Of a stretch of 64,000 bases of DNA, positions 32,171-40,978 are shown piece after piece (the first letter of the stretch is position 1; each line of letters opens with the position of its first letter). Under the pieces are notes generated by a model. It was not told the origin of the DNA and searched no databases. It saw only the letters and a program-made list of their open reading frames with translations. The stretch lies in the NCBI RefSeq assembly GCF_000025965.1, contig NC_006513.1, positions 3,687,400-3,751,399 on the forward strand. Direction: 5' to 3'. The DNA is from Aromatoleum aromaticum EbN1. GTDB taxonomy: Bacteria > Pseudomonadota > Gammaproteobacteria > Burkholderiales > Rhodocyclaceae. The position numbers and the translations under genes are program-made.

Positions 32171-33721
32171 TTATTCGCGCGGGCCGGCGAGCGGCGCGGG
32201 TTCGCGCGGCTCGGCGCTGTCCTTGCGGCGCTCGGGGAACAGCGAATTGCGCGTCACGCCGGTCGACGAGTCGTTACCGAACGTGAAGCCGTTCTGGCCC
32301 TGGAAGGCGTGGTAGTCGTCGAGACGGATTTCCTCGTGCGCGGTCGGCACGACGAAGCGGTCCTCGTAGTTCGCGATCGCCAGATAACGGTACATCTCCT
32401 TCGCGATGTTCTCGTCGATGCCGGCGCGCTGCAGCGGCCCGACGTCCGGCTTGCCTTCGACGTGGATCGAGCGCATGTAGGAGCGCATCGCGAGCAGGCG
32501 GTTGAGTGCGCCCGTGATGTATTCGGTCTTGCCCGCGGTCAGCAGGTTCGCGAGGTACTGCACCGGCAGGCGCATCGCCTCCGCTTTCGGAATCACGCCG
32601 TCGGCTTCGGTCGGCAGCGTCTTCTGGTCGATCTGCGACTGCACCGGGGAAAGCGGCGGTATGTACCAGATCATCGGCAGCGTGCGGAACTCGGGGTGCA
32701 GCGGGAACGCGATCTTCCACTCGACTGCCATCTTGTAGATCGGCGACTTCTGCGCGGCGTCGATCCAGCTCTGCGGCACGCCGTCCTTCAGCGCCTGGGC
32801 GATGATCGCGGGGTCGTACGGATCGACGAAGAGGTCGAGGTGGGCCTTGTAGAGGTCCTGCTCGTTGTCGGTCGAAGCGGCGTCCAGCAGCTTGTCGGCG
32901 TCATAGAGGATGATACCGTTGTAGCGGATGCGGCCGACGCAGGATTCCGAGCACACGGTCGGCAGGCCGGATTCGACGCGCGGGTAGCAGCCGATGCACT
33001 TTTCGGCCTTCGACGATTCCCAGTTGAAGAACACTTTCTTGTACGGGCAGCCGGAGATGCACATCCGCCAGCCGCGGCAGCGGTCCTGGTCGGCGAGCAC
33101 GATGCCGTCTTCCTCGCGCTTGTAAAGTGCGCCGGACGGGCAGGACGCGACACAGGCGGGGTTGATGCAGTGGTTGCAGATGCGCGGCAGGTACAGGTGG
33201 AAGGTGTTCTCGAACTGCTTGTACATCTCCTTCTGCATGTTCGCGAAGTTGGCGTCCTGCGAGCGCGCGGCAAATTCGCCGGCCAGGTCGTCTTCCCAGT
33301 TCGGGCCCCACGTGATCTTGTCCATTTTCTGACCGGTGATCTGCGACACCGGGCGCGCCGTCGGCGTGGCTTCCGACAGCGGCGCGTTCTGCAGGCGGGC
33401 GTAGTCGTACGTGAACGGCTCGTAGTAGTCGTCGATCTCCGGCATGTTCGGGTTGGCGAAAATCTGCACGATCTTCTTCAACCGGCCGCCGGCCTTCAGT
33501 TCGAGCTTGCCGTTGACCTTTTCCCAGCCGCCTTTCCACTTTTCCTGGTTTTCCCACTGCTTCGGATAGCCGATGCCGGGTTTCGATTCAACGTTGTTGA
33601 ACCAGGCGTATTCGATGCCCTTGCGGTTCGACCAGACGTTCTTGCAGGTCACCGAGCAGGTATGGCAACCGATGCACTTGTCCAGGTTGAATACCATCGC
33701 GAATTGCGCGCGGATTTTCAT
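32171..33721 (-). CDS. narH: Respiratory nitrate reductase beta subunit NarH
   Basis: A 516-residue iron-sulfur protein carrying electrons from NarI haem to NarG. Four cluster motifs are readable: CIGCHTCSVTC, CNHCINPACVASCP, CRGWRMCISGCP (the Trp variant that binds the [3Fe-4S] cluster), and CIGCYPRVESGLPTVCSESC. AGGAG precedes the ATG. A 169-base gap containing a hairpin repeat separates it from narG, wider than the other spacings in the operon. Confidence 0.97.
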   Translation of the reverse strand: MKIRAQFAMVFNLDKCIGCHTCSVTCKNVWSNRKGIEYAWFNNVESKPGIGYPKQWENQEKWKGGWEKVNGKLELKAGGRLKKIVQIFANPNMPEIDDYYEPFTYDYARLQNAPLSEATPTARPVSQITGQKMDKITWGPNWEDDLAGEFAARSQDANFANMQKEMYKQFENTFHLYLPRICNHCINPACVASCPSGALYKREEDGIVLADQDRCRGWRMCISGCPYKKVFFNWESSKAEKCIGCYPRVESGLPTVCSESCVGRIRYNGIILYDADKLLDAASTDNEQDLYKAHLDLFVDPYDPAIIAQALKDGVPQSWIDAAQKSPIYKMAVEWKIAFPLHPEFRTLPMIWYIPPLSPVQSQIDQKTLPTEADGVIPKAEAMRLPVQYLANLLTAGKTEYITGALNRLLAMRSYMRSIHVEGKPDVGPLQRAGIDENIAKEMYRYLAIANYEDRFVVPTAHEEIRLDDYHAFQGQNGFTFGNDSSTGVTRNSLFPERRKDSAEPREPAPLAGPRE

Positions 33722-33775
33722 TCGTTTCTCCTAATCCTTGATCCTGGGAGCGAGGGCGTGGTGCCGCTTCGCTCC

Positions 33776-33861
33776 GGGTGGGGTATTTGCTCCGCGGGCT
33801 GCGGAACTCGCTCGCTATGCTCGCTCAGACAGTCCTCGCCCGCTCCGCAAACACCCCACCC
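33776..33861. repeat. Hairpin-forming repeat in the narG-narH gap
   Basis: Arms at 33776-33799 and 33838-33861 pair at 20 of 24 positions around a 38-base loop that contains GGAACTCGCTCGCTATGCTC and CAGACAGTCCTCGCCC. The loop sequence is one I associate with dispersed intergenic elements of Betaproteobacteria (pattern memory, not searched). It lies inside the nar operon and may shape the narG/narH transcript. Confidence 0.65.
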
Positions 33862-33890
33862 TCCGTAAATACGTCCTGTCGGCTCCTCAA

Positions 33891-36800
33891 TTACCGCGGG
33901 CCGACCCCGACCGGATTGCGCTGCGCTTCCCGCTCGGCGGTCAGCGGCCGTTCAAGCCAGTCGATGTCCTGGTCCGCGACCTTGTGCAGCACCACCATCT
34001 CGTCACGCTGGCAGCCCACCGTGCCGTAGTAGTTGAAGCTGTACGCGAGCTGAGCGTAGCCGCCGACCATGTTCGTCGGCTTGACGATCACGCGCGTCAC
34101 GGAGTTCAGGATGCCGCCGCGCTTGCCGGTGGAAGGCGAGCCGGGGACATTCACCGTCTTTTCCTGTGCGTGGTACATCAGCGCCATGCCGCGCGGCACG
34201 CGCTGCGACACCACTGCGCGGGCCATCGTCGCGCCGTTCGCGTTGATCGCCTCGACCCAGTCGTTGTCCTTCAGGCCGATTTCCTTCGCATCGTCTTCCG
34301 ACACCCACACGTACGGGCCGCCACGGAACAGCGACAGCATGCGCAGGTTGTCCTGGTACGACGAGTGGATGCCCCACTTGGAGTGCGGCGTGATCCACGA
34401 CAGCGTCAGGTGCGGCTTCTTGCGTACCGAATCGGGGATCACGTTCTGCGCCTTCGTGTCGACCGGCGGACGATACGCGCAGAAACCTTCGCCGAAGTCG
34501 AGGAACCACTCGTGATCCTGGTAGAAGTGGGCGCGGCCGGTCAGGGTGCGGAACGGGATGTGCTCGTGGATGTTCGTGTAGCCGGCGGTGTAGCTGACCG
34601 TCTCCGATTCGATTCCGGACCACGTCGGCGCGGTGATGATCTTGCGCGGCTGGGCCTGGATGTCGCGGAACGTGATCTTGTCCTCGTGGCGTCCGGCGTA
34701 CAGGTGATGGTGGTCGATGCCGGTCTTCTTCGACAGCGCCGACCACGACTTGTGCGCGACTTCACCGTTGGTCTCCGGCGCCATGCGCATCACCGCGTCG
34801 CACACCGAGATGTCTTCCTCGAGCGACGGCATGCCGAACGAGATCCCCGGCAGCTTCACCGTGTAGTTGCACTTCTTGAGCTCTTCGTATTCCTGGTCGG
34901 TGTTCCAGTCGATGCCCTTGACGTTGTTGCCGAGCTTGGTCATCAGCGGGCCGAGCGCGATGTACTTGCGGTAGGTGTTGGCGAAATCGCGCTCGACGAG
35001 CTTGAGCAGCGGCAGCGTCTTGCCCGGAACCGGCTCACATTCGCCGCGCTTCCAGTCCTTGATGCCGCCCAGCGGCTGCGCCAGTTCGAACGGCGAGTCG
35101 TGCTGCATCGGCAGCGCGACGATGTCCTTGACGACGCCGAGGTGCTTCTCGGCGAGATCCGAGAAGGTCTTCGCGATCGTCCTGAAGATCTGCCAGTCCG
35201 ACTTCGACTCCCAGCCCGGCGTCACTGCTTCCGACAGCGGGTGGATGAACGGATGCATGTCGGTGGTGTTGAGGTCGTTCTTCTCGTACCACGTGGCGGT
35301 CGGCAGGATGATGTCCGAGTAGGCACCGGTGGAGTTGAGGCGGAAGTTGATGTCCACCATGAGGTCGAGCTTGCCGACCGGAGCTTCGCCGTGCCACTTC
35401 ACTTCCTTCGTGCCGGCGCCGTCGCCGCCTTCCTGCAGCACGCCGTTCTGCGCGCCGAGGAGGTGCTTGAGGAAGTACTCGTGACCTTTCGCCGACGAGC
35501 CGATGAGGTTCGCGCGCCACACGAAGAGGTTGCGCGGCCAGTTTTCCTCGGCGTCCGGATCGGCGAACGCGACGTCGAGCTTGCCGGACTTGAGCTCGTC
35601 GACGATGTACTGCGCGACACCGGCCTCGTCCTTCGCGCCGGCCTTCTCGGCCGAGGCAACGAGTTCGAGCGGGTTGCGGTTGAAGTGCGGCGCCGAAGGC
35701 AGCCAGCCGAGGCGGGTGGCGACGACGTTGTAGTCGGCGAGCTTGTAGCCCTTGTACTTGCCCTTCGCAGCCGGCTGCAGCAACTCGTCGGCGTCGACCG
35801 CCTCGTAGCGCCACTGGTCGGTGTGGAAATACCAGTACGACGTCGAGTTCTGGTGGCGCGGCGGACGCTGCCAGTCGGTCGCGAACGCGATCGGCGCCCA
35901 GCCGGCCTGCGGGCGCAGCTTCTCCTGGCCGACATAGTGTGCCCAGCCACCGCCGCTCTGGCCGACGCAGCCGCACATGTGCAGCAGGTTCATGATCGAC
36001 CGGTACTGCATGTCGTTGTGGTACCAGTGGTTGATCGCCGCGCCCATGATGATCATCGACTTGCCGCGCGTCTTCGACGCGTTGCTGGCGAACTCGCGAC
36101 CGGTGCGCTCGATGTCGGCGGCCTTGACGCCGGTGACTTTCGCTGCCCAGGCGGGAGTGTAGGCAACCGACGAGTCGTCGTACGAACGGGCGACGTTGTC
36201 GCCGCCGAGGCCGCGGTCGATGCCGTACTGCGCCACCTGCATGTCGAACACCGAGGTGACATAAACGGTTTCGCCCGACGCGAGCGTCAGCTTGCGCACC
36301 GGCACGTTGCGGTACAGCAGGCCCGGCTCGCCCGGCTGGAAGTGCGGGAAACCGACCGGCACGACTTCGTCGCTGGCGTCGATGCACGACAGCTCGGCTT
36401 CGATCTCGTCCTGCGTGGCGGCGTTCTTCGCCAGCAGGTTCCACTTGCCTTCCTCGCCCCAGCGGAAGCCGATCGAGCCGTTCGGCGCGACATACGCGTT
36501 GGTGCGCGCGTCATAGACAATCGTCTTCCAGTCCGGGTTGTTCGCTTCGCCGAGGCTGCCTTCGAAGTCGATCGCCCGCAGGTTGCGGTCCGACACGTAG
36601 CCGTCGCCGAACGGACGCAGGATCACCTGCATCGGCAAATCGGTGTACTTGCGCGCGTATTCGGCGAAGTAGGGGTCCTGGCGGTCGATGAAATATTCTT
36701 TCAGCGCGACGTGGCCCATCGCGAGGAACGCGGCGGCGTCGGTGCCCTGCTTGACGGGCATCCACAGGTCGGCGAACTTCACGTATTCGGCGTAGTCCGG

Positions 36801-37646
36801 TGCCATCGACACGATCTTCGTGCCCTTGTAGCGCACTTCGGTCGCGAAGTGCGCGTCGGGCGTGCGCGTCATCGGCAGGTTCGCGCCGGTGATGATGATG
36901 TAGGTCGAGTTGTACCAGTCGGCCGCTTCGGGCACGTCGGTCTGCTCGCCCCAGGTCTGCGGGCTCGCTGCCGGAAGGTCGCAGTACCAGTCGTAGAACG
37001 AGCCGCAAGCGCCGCCGATCAGCGACAGGTAGCGGGCGCCTGCCGCGTACGAGATCATCGACATCGCCGGGATCGGGGAGAAACCGTAGATGCGGTCCGG
37101 ACCCCACTTCTTGATCGTGTAGATGTTCGCCGCGGCGATGATCTCGTTGACTTCCTGCCAGTCGGTGCGCACGAAGCCGCCGAGGCCGCGCACGGTGATG
37201 TACTTGTCGCGCTTGGCATTGTCGGCCTGGATCGCCGCCCACGCTTCGACCGGATCCTTGCCCGTCTTGCGTTCGGCACGATACAGCTCGAGCAGCCGGC
37301 CGCGGATCATCGGGTGCTTGATGCGGTGCGGCGAATAGAGGTACCACGAGAACGATGCACCGCGCTGGCAACCACGGGGTTCGTGGTTCGGCAGGTCTTC
37401 ACGCGTGCGCGGGTAGTCGGTCTGCTGCATCTCGAACGACACCAGGCCGTTCTTGACGAAGATCTTCCACGAACAGCCACCGGTGCAGTTCACGCCGTGC
37501 GTCGAGCGCACGACCTTGTCGTGACGCCACCGGTTGCGGTAGGCGTCTTCCCAGTTGCGATCTTCGTTCGTGACGATGCCGTGGCCGCCGGCAAACGTGT
37601 CCTTGACCTTGTCGAAGAACTTCAGTCGGTCGAGAAAATGACTCAT
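33891..37646 (-). CDS. narG: Respiratory nitrate reductase alpha subunit NarG
   Basis: A 1251-residue catalytic subunit that reduces nitrate to nitrite at a bis-MGD molybdenum centre on the cytoplasmic face. The N-terminal FS0 cluster site reads STHGVNCTGGCSW (His then Cys ligands), followed by NHEPRGCQRGASFSW; the Mo-binding region contains DLPAASPQTWGEQTDVPE. Full family length. AGGAG precedes the ATG. It is third in the unit narK1-narK2-narG-narH-narJ-narI. A very long frame exists on the opposite strand but it is a base-composition shadow. Confidence 0.97.
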   Translation of the reverse strand: MSHFLDRLKFFDKVKDTFAGGHGIVTNEDRNWEDAYRNRWRHDKVVRSTHGVNCTGGCSWKIFVKNGLVSFEMQQTDYPRTREDLPNHEPRGCQRGASFSWYLYSPHRIKHPMIRGRLLELYRAERKTGKDPVEAWAAIQADNAKRDKYITVRGLGGFVRTDWQEVNEIIAAANIYTIKKWGPDRIYGFSPIPAMSMISYAAGARYLSLIGGACGSFYDWYCDLPAASPQTWGEQTDVPEAADWYNSTYIIITGANLPMTRTPDAHFATEVRYKGTKIVSMAPDYAEYVKFADLWMPVKQGTDAAAFLAMGHVALKEYFIDRQDPYFAEYARKYTDLPMQVILRPFGDGYVSDRNLRAIDFEGSLGEANNPDWKTIVYDARTNAYVAPNGSIGFRWGEEGKWNLLAKNAATQDEIEAELSCIDASDEVVPVGFPHFQPGEPGLLYRNVPVRKLTLASGETVYVTSVFDMQVAQYGIDRGLGGDNVARSYDDSSVAYTPAWAAKVTGVKAADIERTGREFASNASKTRGKSMIIMGAAINHWYHNDMQYRSIMNLLHMCGCVGQSGGGWAHYVGQEKLRPQAGWAPIAFATDWQRPPRHQNSTSYWYFHTDQWRYEAVDADELLQPAAKGKYKGYKLADYNVVATRLGWLPSAPHFNRNPLELVASAEKAGAKDEAGVAQYIVDELKSGKLDVAFADPDAEENWPRNLFVWRANLIGSSAKGHEYFLKHLLGAQNGVLQEGGDGAGTKEVKWHGEAPVGKLDLMVDINFRLNSTGAYSDIILPTATWYEKNDLNTTDMHPFIHPLSEAVTPGWESKSDWQIFRTIAKTFSDLAEKHLGVVKDIVALPMQHDSPFELAQPLGGIKDWKRGECEPVPGKTLPLLKLVERDFANTYRKYIALGPLMTKLGNNVKGIDWNTDQEYEELKKCNYTVKLPGISFGMPSLEEDISVCDAVMRMAPETNGEVAHKSWSALSKKTGIDHHHLYAGRHEDKITFRDIQAQPRKIITAPTWSGIESETVSYTAGYTNIHEHIPFRTLTGRAHFYQDHEWFLDFGEGFCAYRPPVDTKAQNVIPDSVRKKPHLTLSWITPHSKWGIHSSYQDNLRMLSLFRGGPYVWVSEDDAKEIGLKDNDWVEAINANGATMARAVVSQRVPRGMALMYHAQEKTVNVPGSPSTGKRGGILNSVTRVIVKPTNMVGGYAQLAYSFNYYGTVGCQRDEMVVLHKVADQDIDWLERPLTAEREAQRNPVGVGPR

Positions 37647-37704
37647 TGCTTGCTCCTGTGATTCTGCGATTCGTAATCGATCGGTTTTCTGGAAAGAAAG
37701 GGGG

Positions 37705-39396
37705 TCAGGGGTTGCGGATGTAGGCGTTCTTCCGCAGATAGAACCACCAGTTGAGGACGAGACACGCCGCGTAGAACACGGCGAAGCCGTACATCGCGTT
37801 TTCCGGCGTGCCGGCCTTGATCTGCCCGCCGATGACGACCGGCGCGATGAAGGAACCGTAGGCCGCGACCGCCGAGGTCCAGCCGAGCACCGGGCCGCGC
37901 TGGTCCTGGTCGAAGACGAAGCCGACGGTGCGGAAGGTCGAGCCGTTGCCGATGCCCGAGGCGGCGAACAGCAGGATGAAAAGCAGCATGAAGGCGAGGA
38001 AGTAGCTCTCGGGCGTGGCCGACTGGTAGGCGAGATGCATCACGTAGCCGGTCACTGCCGATGCGCCGACCAGCACGACCGAGATCACCTGAGTGACGAT
38101 CGAGCCGCCGAGCTTGTCGGAGATCCAGCCACCGACCGGTCGGATCAGGGCGCCGACGAAGGGGCCGATCCATGCGTACATCAGCGCGGAGGGCGCGTTC
38201 GGGTTCTTCGCATGCACCCAGACATTTGCCGCCGGATCGAACACGTGCGTGTTGCCGAAGATCACCGTGATCGACAGCGGCAGCGCCATCGAGAAGCCGA
38301 TGAACGAGCCGAAAGTCACAACGTAGAGCGCAGTCATCGACCAGGTGTGCTTGTTGCCGAAGATGGCGAACTGCTTGTTCAGGTTCGTCTTCATTTCGCC
38401 GGTCGCGACCGCCTTGAGGGCGAACAGCGTGCCGAAGATCACCAGCGGCAACACGATCCACATGCCGTTGCCGGCGAGCAGTCCGGAGCCGTTGGGGGTC
38501 GGCAGGTAGAGGTACAGGCCGATGCCGGAGACGGCGAGCGCGATACCGTACATCAGCAGGATGCGGCCCATCGCCACGCCGGTCGAGCCGGTGTTCGGCG
38601 ATACGACCTTGAGGTTGTTCAGGCCGAACCAGCCGATCACGGCGAGTGGCACGAGCAGCAGCAGCCACACGAAGCCGGCGTTCTGCACGAAAGTCGGGGT
38701 GCCGGCGGCGATCTTCCCGATCAGCGTCGCCGAATCCTTCGCGAGCGGGATCGCGTCGCCGCCGATTGCGCCGAACAGGCCCAGCGTCATCACTGCGGGG
38801 ATCAGGATCTGCGAGGTCGTGACGCCGAAGTTGCCGAGACCGGCGTTCAGCCCCAGCGCCGTGCCCTGCAGGCGCTTCGGGAAGAAGGTGCTGATGTTCG
38901 CCATCGAACAGGCGAAGTTGCCGCCGCCGATGCCCGACAGCAGCGCCATCAGCTGGAAGACCCACAGCGGAGTGTTCTTGTCCTGCAGCGCAATGCCGGT
39001 GCCGAGGGCCGGGATGATCAGCAGCACGGTCGTCAGCCACACCGTGTTGCGACCGCCGCAGAGCCGGATGAAGAACGACGCCGGGATGCGCAGCGTCGCG
39101 CCGGACAGGCCGGAAATTGCCGCTATCGAGAACAGCTGGTCAGGCGTGAAGGGGAAGCCTGCATTGGCCATCTGCACGGTGATGATGCCCCACATCAACC
39201 ACACCGCGAAGCCACAGAGCAGGCTGGGGATCGAGATCCACAGGTTGCGGTTCGCAATGCGGCTGCCTTCGCGCGCCCAGAACTGCGCATCCTCGGGATG
39301 CCATTCGGCGATGTCCGGACCGCGCGGACGCTCTCCCGGACTTACGCCGGCAGCTCCCGGAGTCGCGGTAATCGGACGCAGTTTTGCAGGTGACAT
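37705..39396 (-). CDS. narK2: Nitrate/nitrite transporter, NarK2 type
   Basis: A 563-residue major-facilitator protein of the nitrate/nitrite porter family, with twelve helices, a hydrophilic N-terminal tail of about 45 residues and a long insert in the second half. Family signatures are SGATLRIPASFF near helix 2, GIGGGNFACSMANISTFFP, and GLNAGLGNFGVTTSQ. The NarK2 type is usually a nitrate/nitrite antiporter. AGGAG lies upstream of the ATG; the gene starts 27 bases after narK1 stops and ends 58 bases before narG, so nitrate entry and nitrite exit are expressed with the reductase. Confidence 0.93.
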   Translation of the reverse strand: MSPAKLRPITATPGAAGVSPGERPRGPDIAEWHPEDAQFWAREGSRIANRNLWISIPSLLCGFAVWLMWGIITVQMANAGFPFTPDQLFSIAAISGLSGATLRIPASFFIRLCGGRNTVWLTTVLLIIPALGTGIALQDKNTPLWVFQLMALLSGIGGGNFACSMANISTFFPKRLQGTALGLNAGLGNFGVTTSQILIPAVMTLGLFGAIGGDAIPLAKDSATLIGKIAAGTPTFVQNAGFVWLLLLVPLAVIGWFGLNNLKVVSPNTGSTGVAMGRILLMYGIALAVSGIGLYLYLPTPNGSGLLAGNGMWIVLPLVIFGTLFALKAVATGEMKTNLNKQFAIFGNKHTWSMTALYVVTFGSFIGFSMALPLSITVIFGNTHVFDPAANVWVHAKNPNAPSALMYAWIGPFVGALIRPVGGWISDKLGGSIVTQVISVVLVGASAVTGYVMHLAYQSATPESYFLAFMLLFILLFAASGIGNGSTFRTVGFVFDQDQRGPVLGWTSAVAAYGSFIAPVVIGGQIKAGTPENAMYGFAVFYAACLVLNWWFYLRKNAYIRNP

Positions 39397-39423
39397 GGAA
39401 TTACTCCTGTTTCAGGGGTTCGT

Positions 39424-40707
39424 TCACTTCGTTGCGGTCACGGGCGCGGTGCCGCCATGCAGCACATCCGCTTCGCCGCCGTGCATCACGTCGGTGCGGC
39501 GCACTTCGGTCCAGTACATCCAGATCAGCGAAACCCAGGTGACGCCGTAGAGCAGCATGAACGCGCTCGAGCGCACGCCGGTCAGGTCGAGGAGCGCGCC
39601 GAACATGATCGGCAGCAGGAAGCCGCCCAGCCCGCCGACGAGGCCGACGATTCCCGACACCGCGCCGATGTCGTGCGGGAACTCGTCCGAGATGTACTTG
39701 AACACCGAGGCCTTGCCGAACGCCCAGGCGACGCCGACGGTGAACATCAGCACGGTGAAGAACCAGATGTTGTGATGGATCGCGAAAGTCTTCGGGCCGG
39801 CTACCGTCATGATCGTGAATTCGGTGTGCGGGTACGACAGCAGGAACAGGCACACCCAGGACACCCACATCACCCACCAGGTGACCTTGTGGGCGCCGAA
39901 GCGGTCCGAGAACCAGCCGCCGACCGCGCGCAGCACGCCGCCGGGCAACGAGAAACAGGCCGCCAGCAGCGCTGCCGTCTCGAGGCCGAGGCCGAATTCC
40001 GCGACGTAGTACTTCGTCATCCACAGCGCCAGCGCGACATAGCCGCCGAAAACGATCGAGTAGTACTGACAGTATTTCCACACGCGCGGATTCTTCAGCA
40101 CGCGCAACTGGTCGGAGAACTTCACGCTCGACGAGACGCGGTGCTTCGGATCGTCGTAAGTGAAGAACCAGAACGCGATCGCGATGATCAGCATCGCGAC
40201 CGCGAATGCCTTCGGCACGAACTGCCAGCCGTAGGCAACGACCAGCGCCGGGGCGACGAACTTCGTCAGGGCGGCGCCCGAGTTGCCGGCGCCGAACACG
40301 CCCATTGCGAAACCCTGGTTCTTGCGCTCGAACCAGCGCGCGCAGTATGCGATGCCGACCGAGAACGAACCGCCGATGAGGCCGACGAAGAGGCCGGCGA
40401 CCAGGAACTGCCAGTATTGCGTTGCCTCGCCGATCAGGTAGATCGGCACGACCGCCGCCAGCATCAGCAGGAAGAACACCACCCGGCCGCCGAGCTTGTC
40501 GGTCAACAGTCCCAACGGCAGACGTACCAGCGACCCGGTCAGCACGGGAGTCGCCGCGAGCAGGCCGAACTGGGTTTCATTGAGGCCCAACTGCGCCTTG
40601 ATCGGGATCCCGATCACGGCGAACAGCATCCACGCGGCAAAGCACATTGTGAATGCCGTGGTGCTCATCAGCAGAACGGAGAACTGCTTTTGACGTTGTG
40701 AGGGCAT
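39424..40707 (-). CDS. narK1: Nitrate transporter, NarK1 type
   Basis: A 427-residue major-facilitator protein with twelve helices and the shorter layout of NarK1/NasA proteins, which import nitrate with protons. Signatures are TGSLVRLPLGLLTDK in helix 2 and GVFGAGNSGAALTKF. AAGGA precedes the ATG at 40707; a frame to 40800 adds 31 residues without a helix and is unlikely. It is first of the nar unit. The promoter must lie in the 270 bases upstream, where repeated TAGTC motifs but no FNR box are seen. Confidence 0.93.
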   Translation of the reverse strand: MPSQRQKQFSVLLMSTTAFTMCFAAWMLFAVIGIPIKAQLGLNETQFGLLAATPVLTGSLVRLPLGLLTDKLGGRVVFFLLMLAAVVPIYLIGEATQYWQFLVAGLFVGLIGGSFSVGIAYCARWFERKNQGFAMGVFGAGNSGAALTKFVAPALVVAYGWQFVPKAFAVAMLIIAIAFWFFTYDDPKHRVSSSVKFSDQLRVLKNPRVWKYCQYYSIVFGGYVALALWMTKYYVAEFGLGLETAALLAACFSLPGGVLRAVGGWFSDRFGAHKVTWWVMWVSWVCLFLLSYPHTEFTIMTVAGPKTFAIHHNIWFFTVLMFTVGVAWAFGKASVFKYISDEFPHDIGAVSGIVGLVGGLGGFLLPIMFGALLDLTGVRSSAFMLLYGVTWVSLIWMYWTEVRRTDVMHGGEADVLHGGTAPVTATK

Positions 40708-40810
40708 GTTCCTTCCATCCTCGAATGTGGAGCGGAGATCGCTCCAGGCCGGGACGAAGCGTATGCCTTGCGGAAGCTGCCCGCCATTCGCCAAAAGCAT
40801 GGGAAAGTGG

Positions 40811-40849
40811 TAGTCCTCCGCCCGGAGAACTAGTCATTTGGAACTAGTC
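40811..40849. promoter_or_regulatory. Repeated TAGTC motifs upstream of narK1
   Basis: TAGTC occurs at 40811, 40831 and 40845; the latter two lie in a direct repeat GAACTAGTC spaced 14 bases, and two are followed by CTC. They are 100-140 bases upstream of narK1 and could be regulator sites or chance. They do not match the NarL heptamer or FNR consensus. Confidence 0.3.
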
Positions 40850-40927
40850 CTCGAGGTGCACCGCTGCGTGAGGCGACCGATCAGGAAGAAATCCGGGGGG
40901 ACTGCAGCGGTCCGATCGCCGGAATGA

Positions 40928-40954
40928 CGAAGGCCGCCCGGACGGCGGCCTTCG
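40928..40954 (-). terminator. Terminator after the NnrS-like operon
   Basis: CGAAGGCCGCC, loop CGGAC, GGCGGCCTTCG: eleven perfect pairs, 25 bases beyond the stop at 40979. The trailing minus-strand sequence TCATTCC is only weakly T-rich. Confidence 0.65.
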
Positions 40955-40978
40955 AGGATTCCCGTGAGACGCTGCGCT

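Noticed and set aside
33738..37661. Very long open frame (about 1300 codons) on the plus strand opposite narG
   Set aside because: narG on the minus strand is complete and unmistakable; the antisense frame is rich in Arg/Val/Asp repeats typical of GC-skewed shadows.
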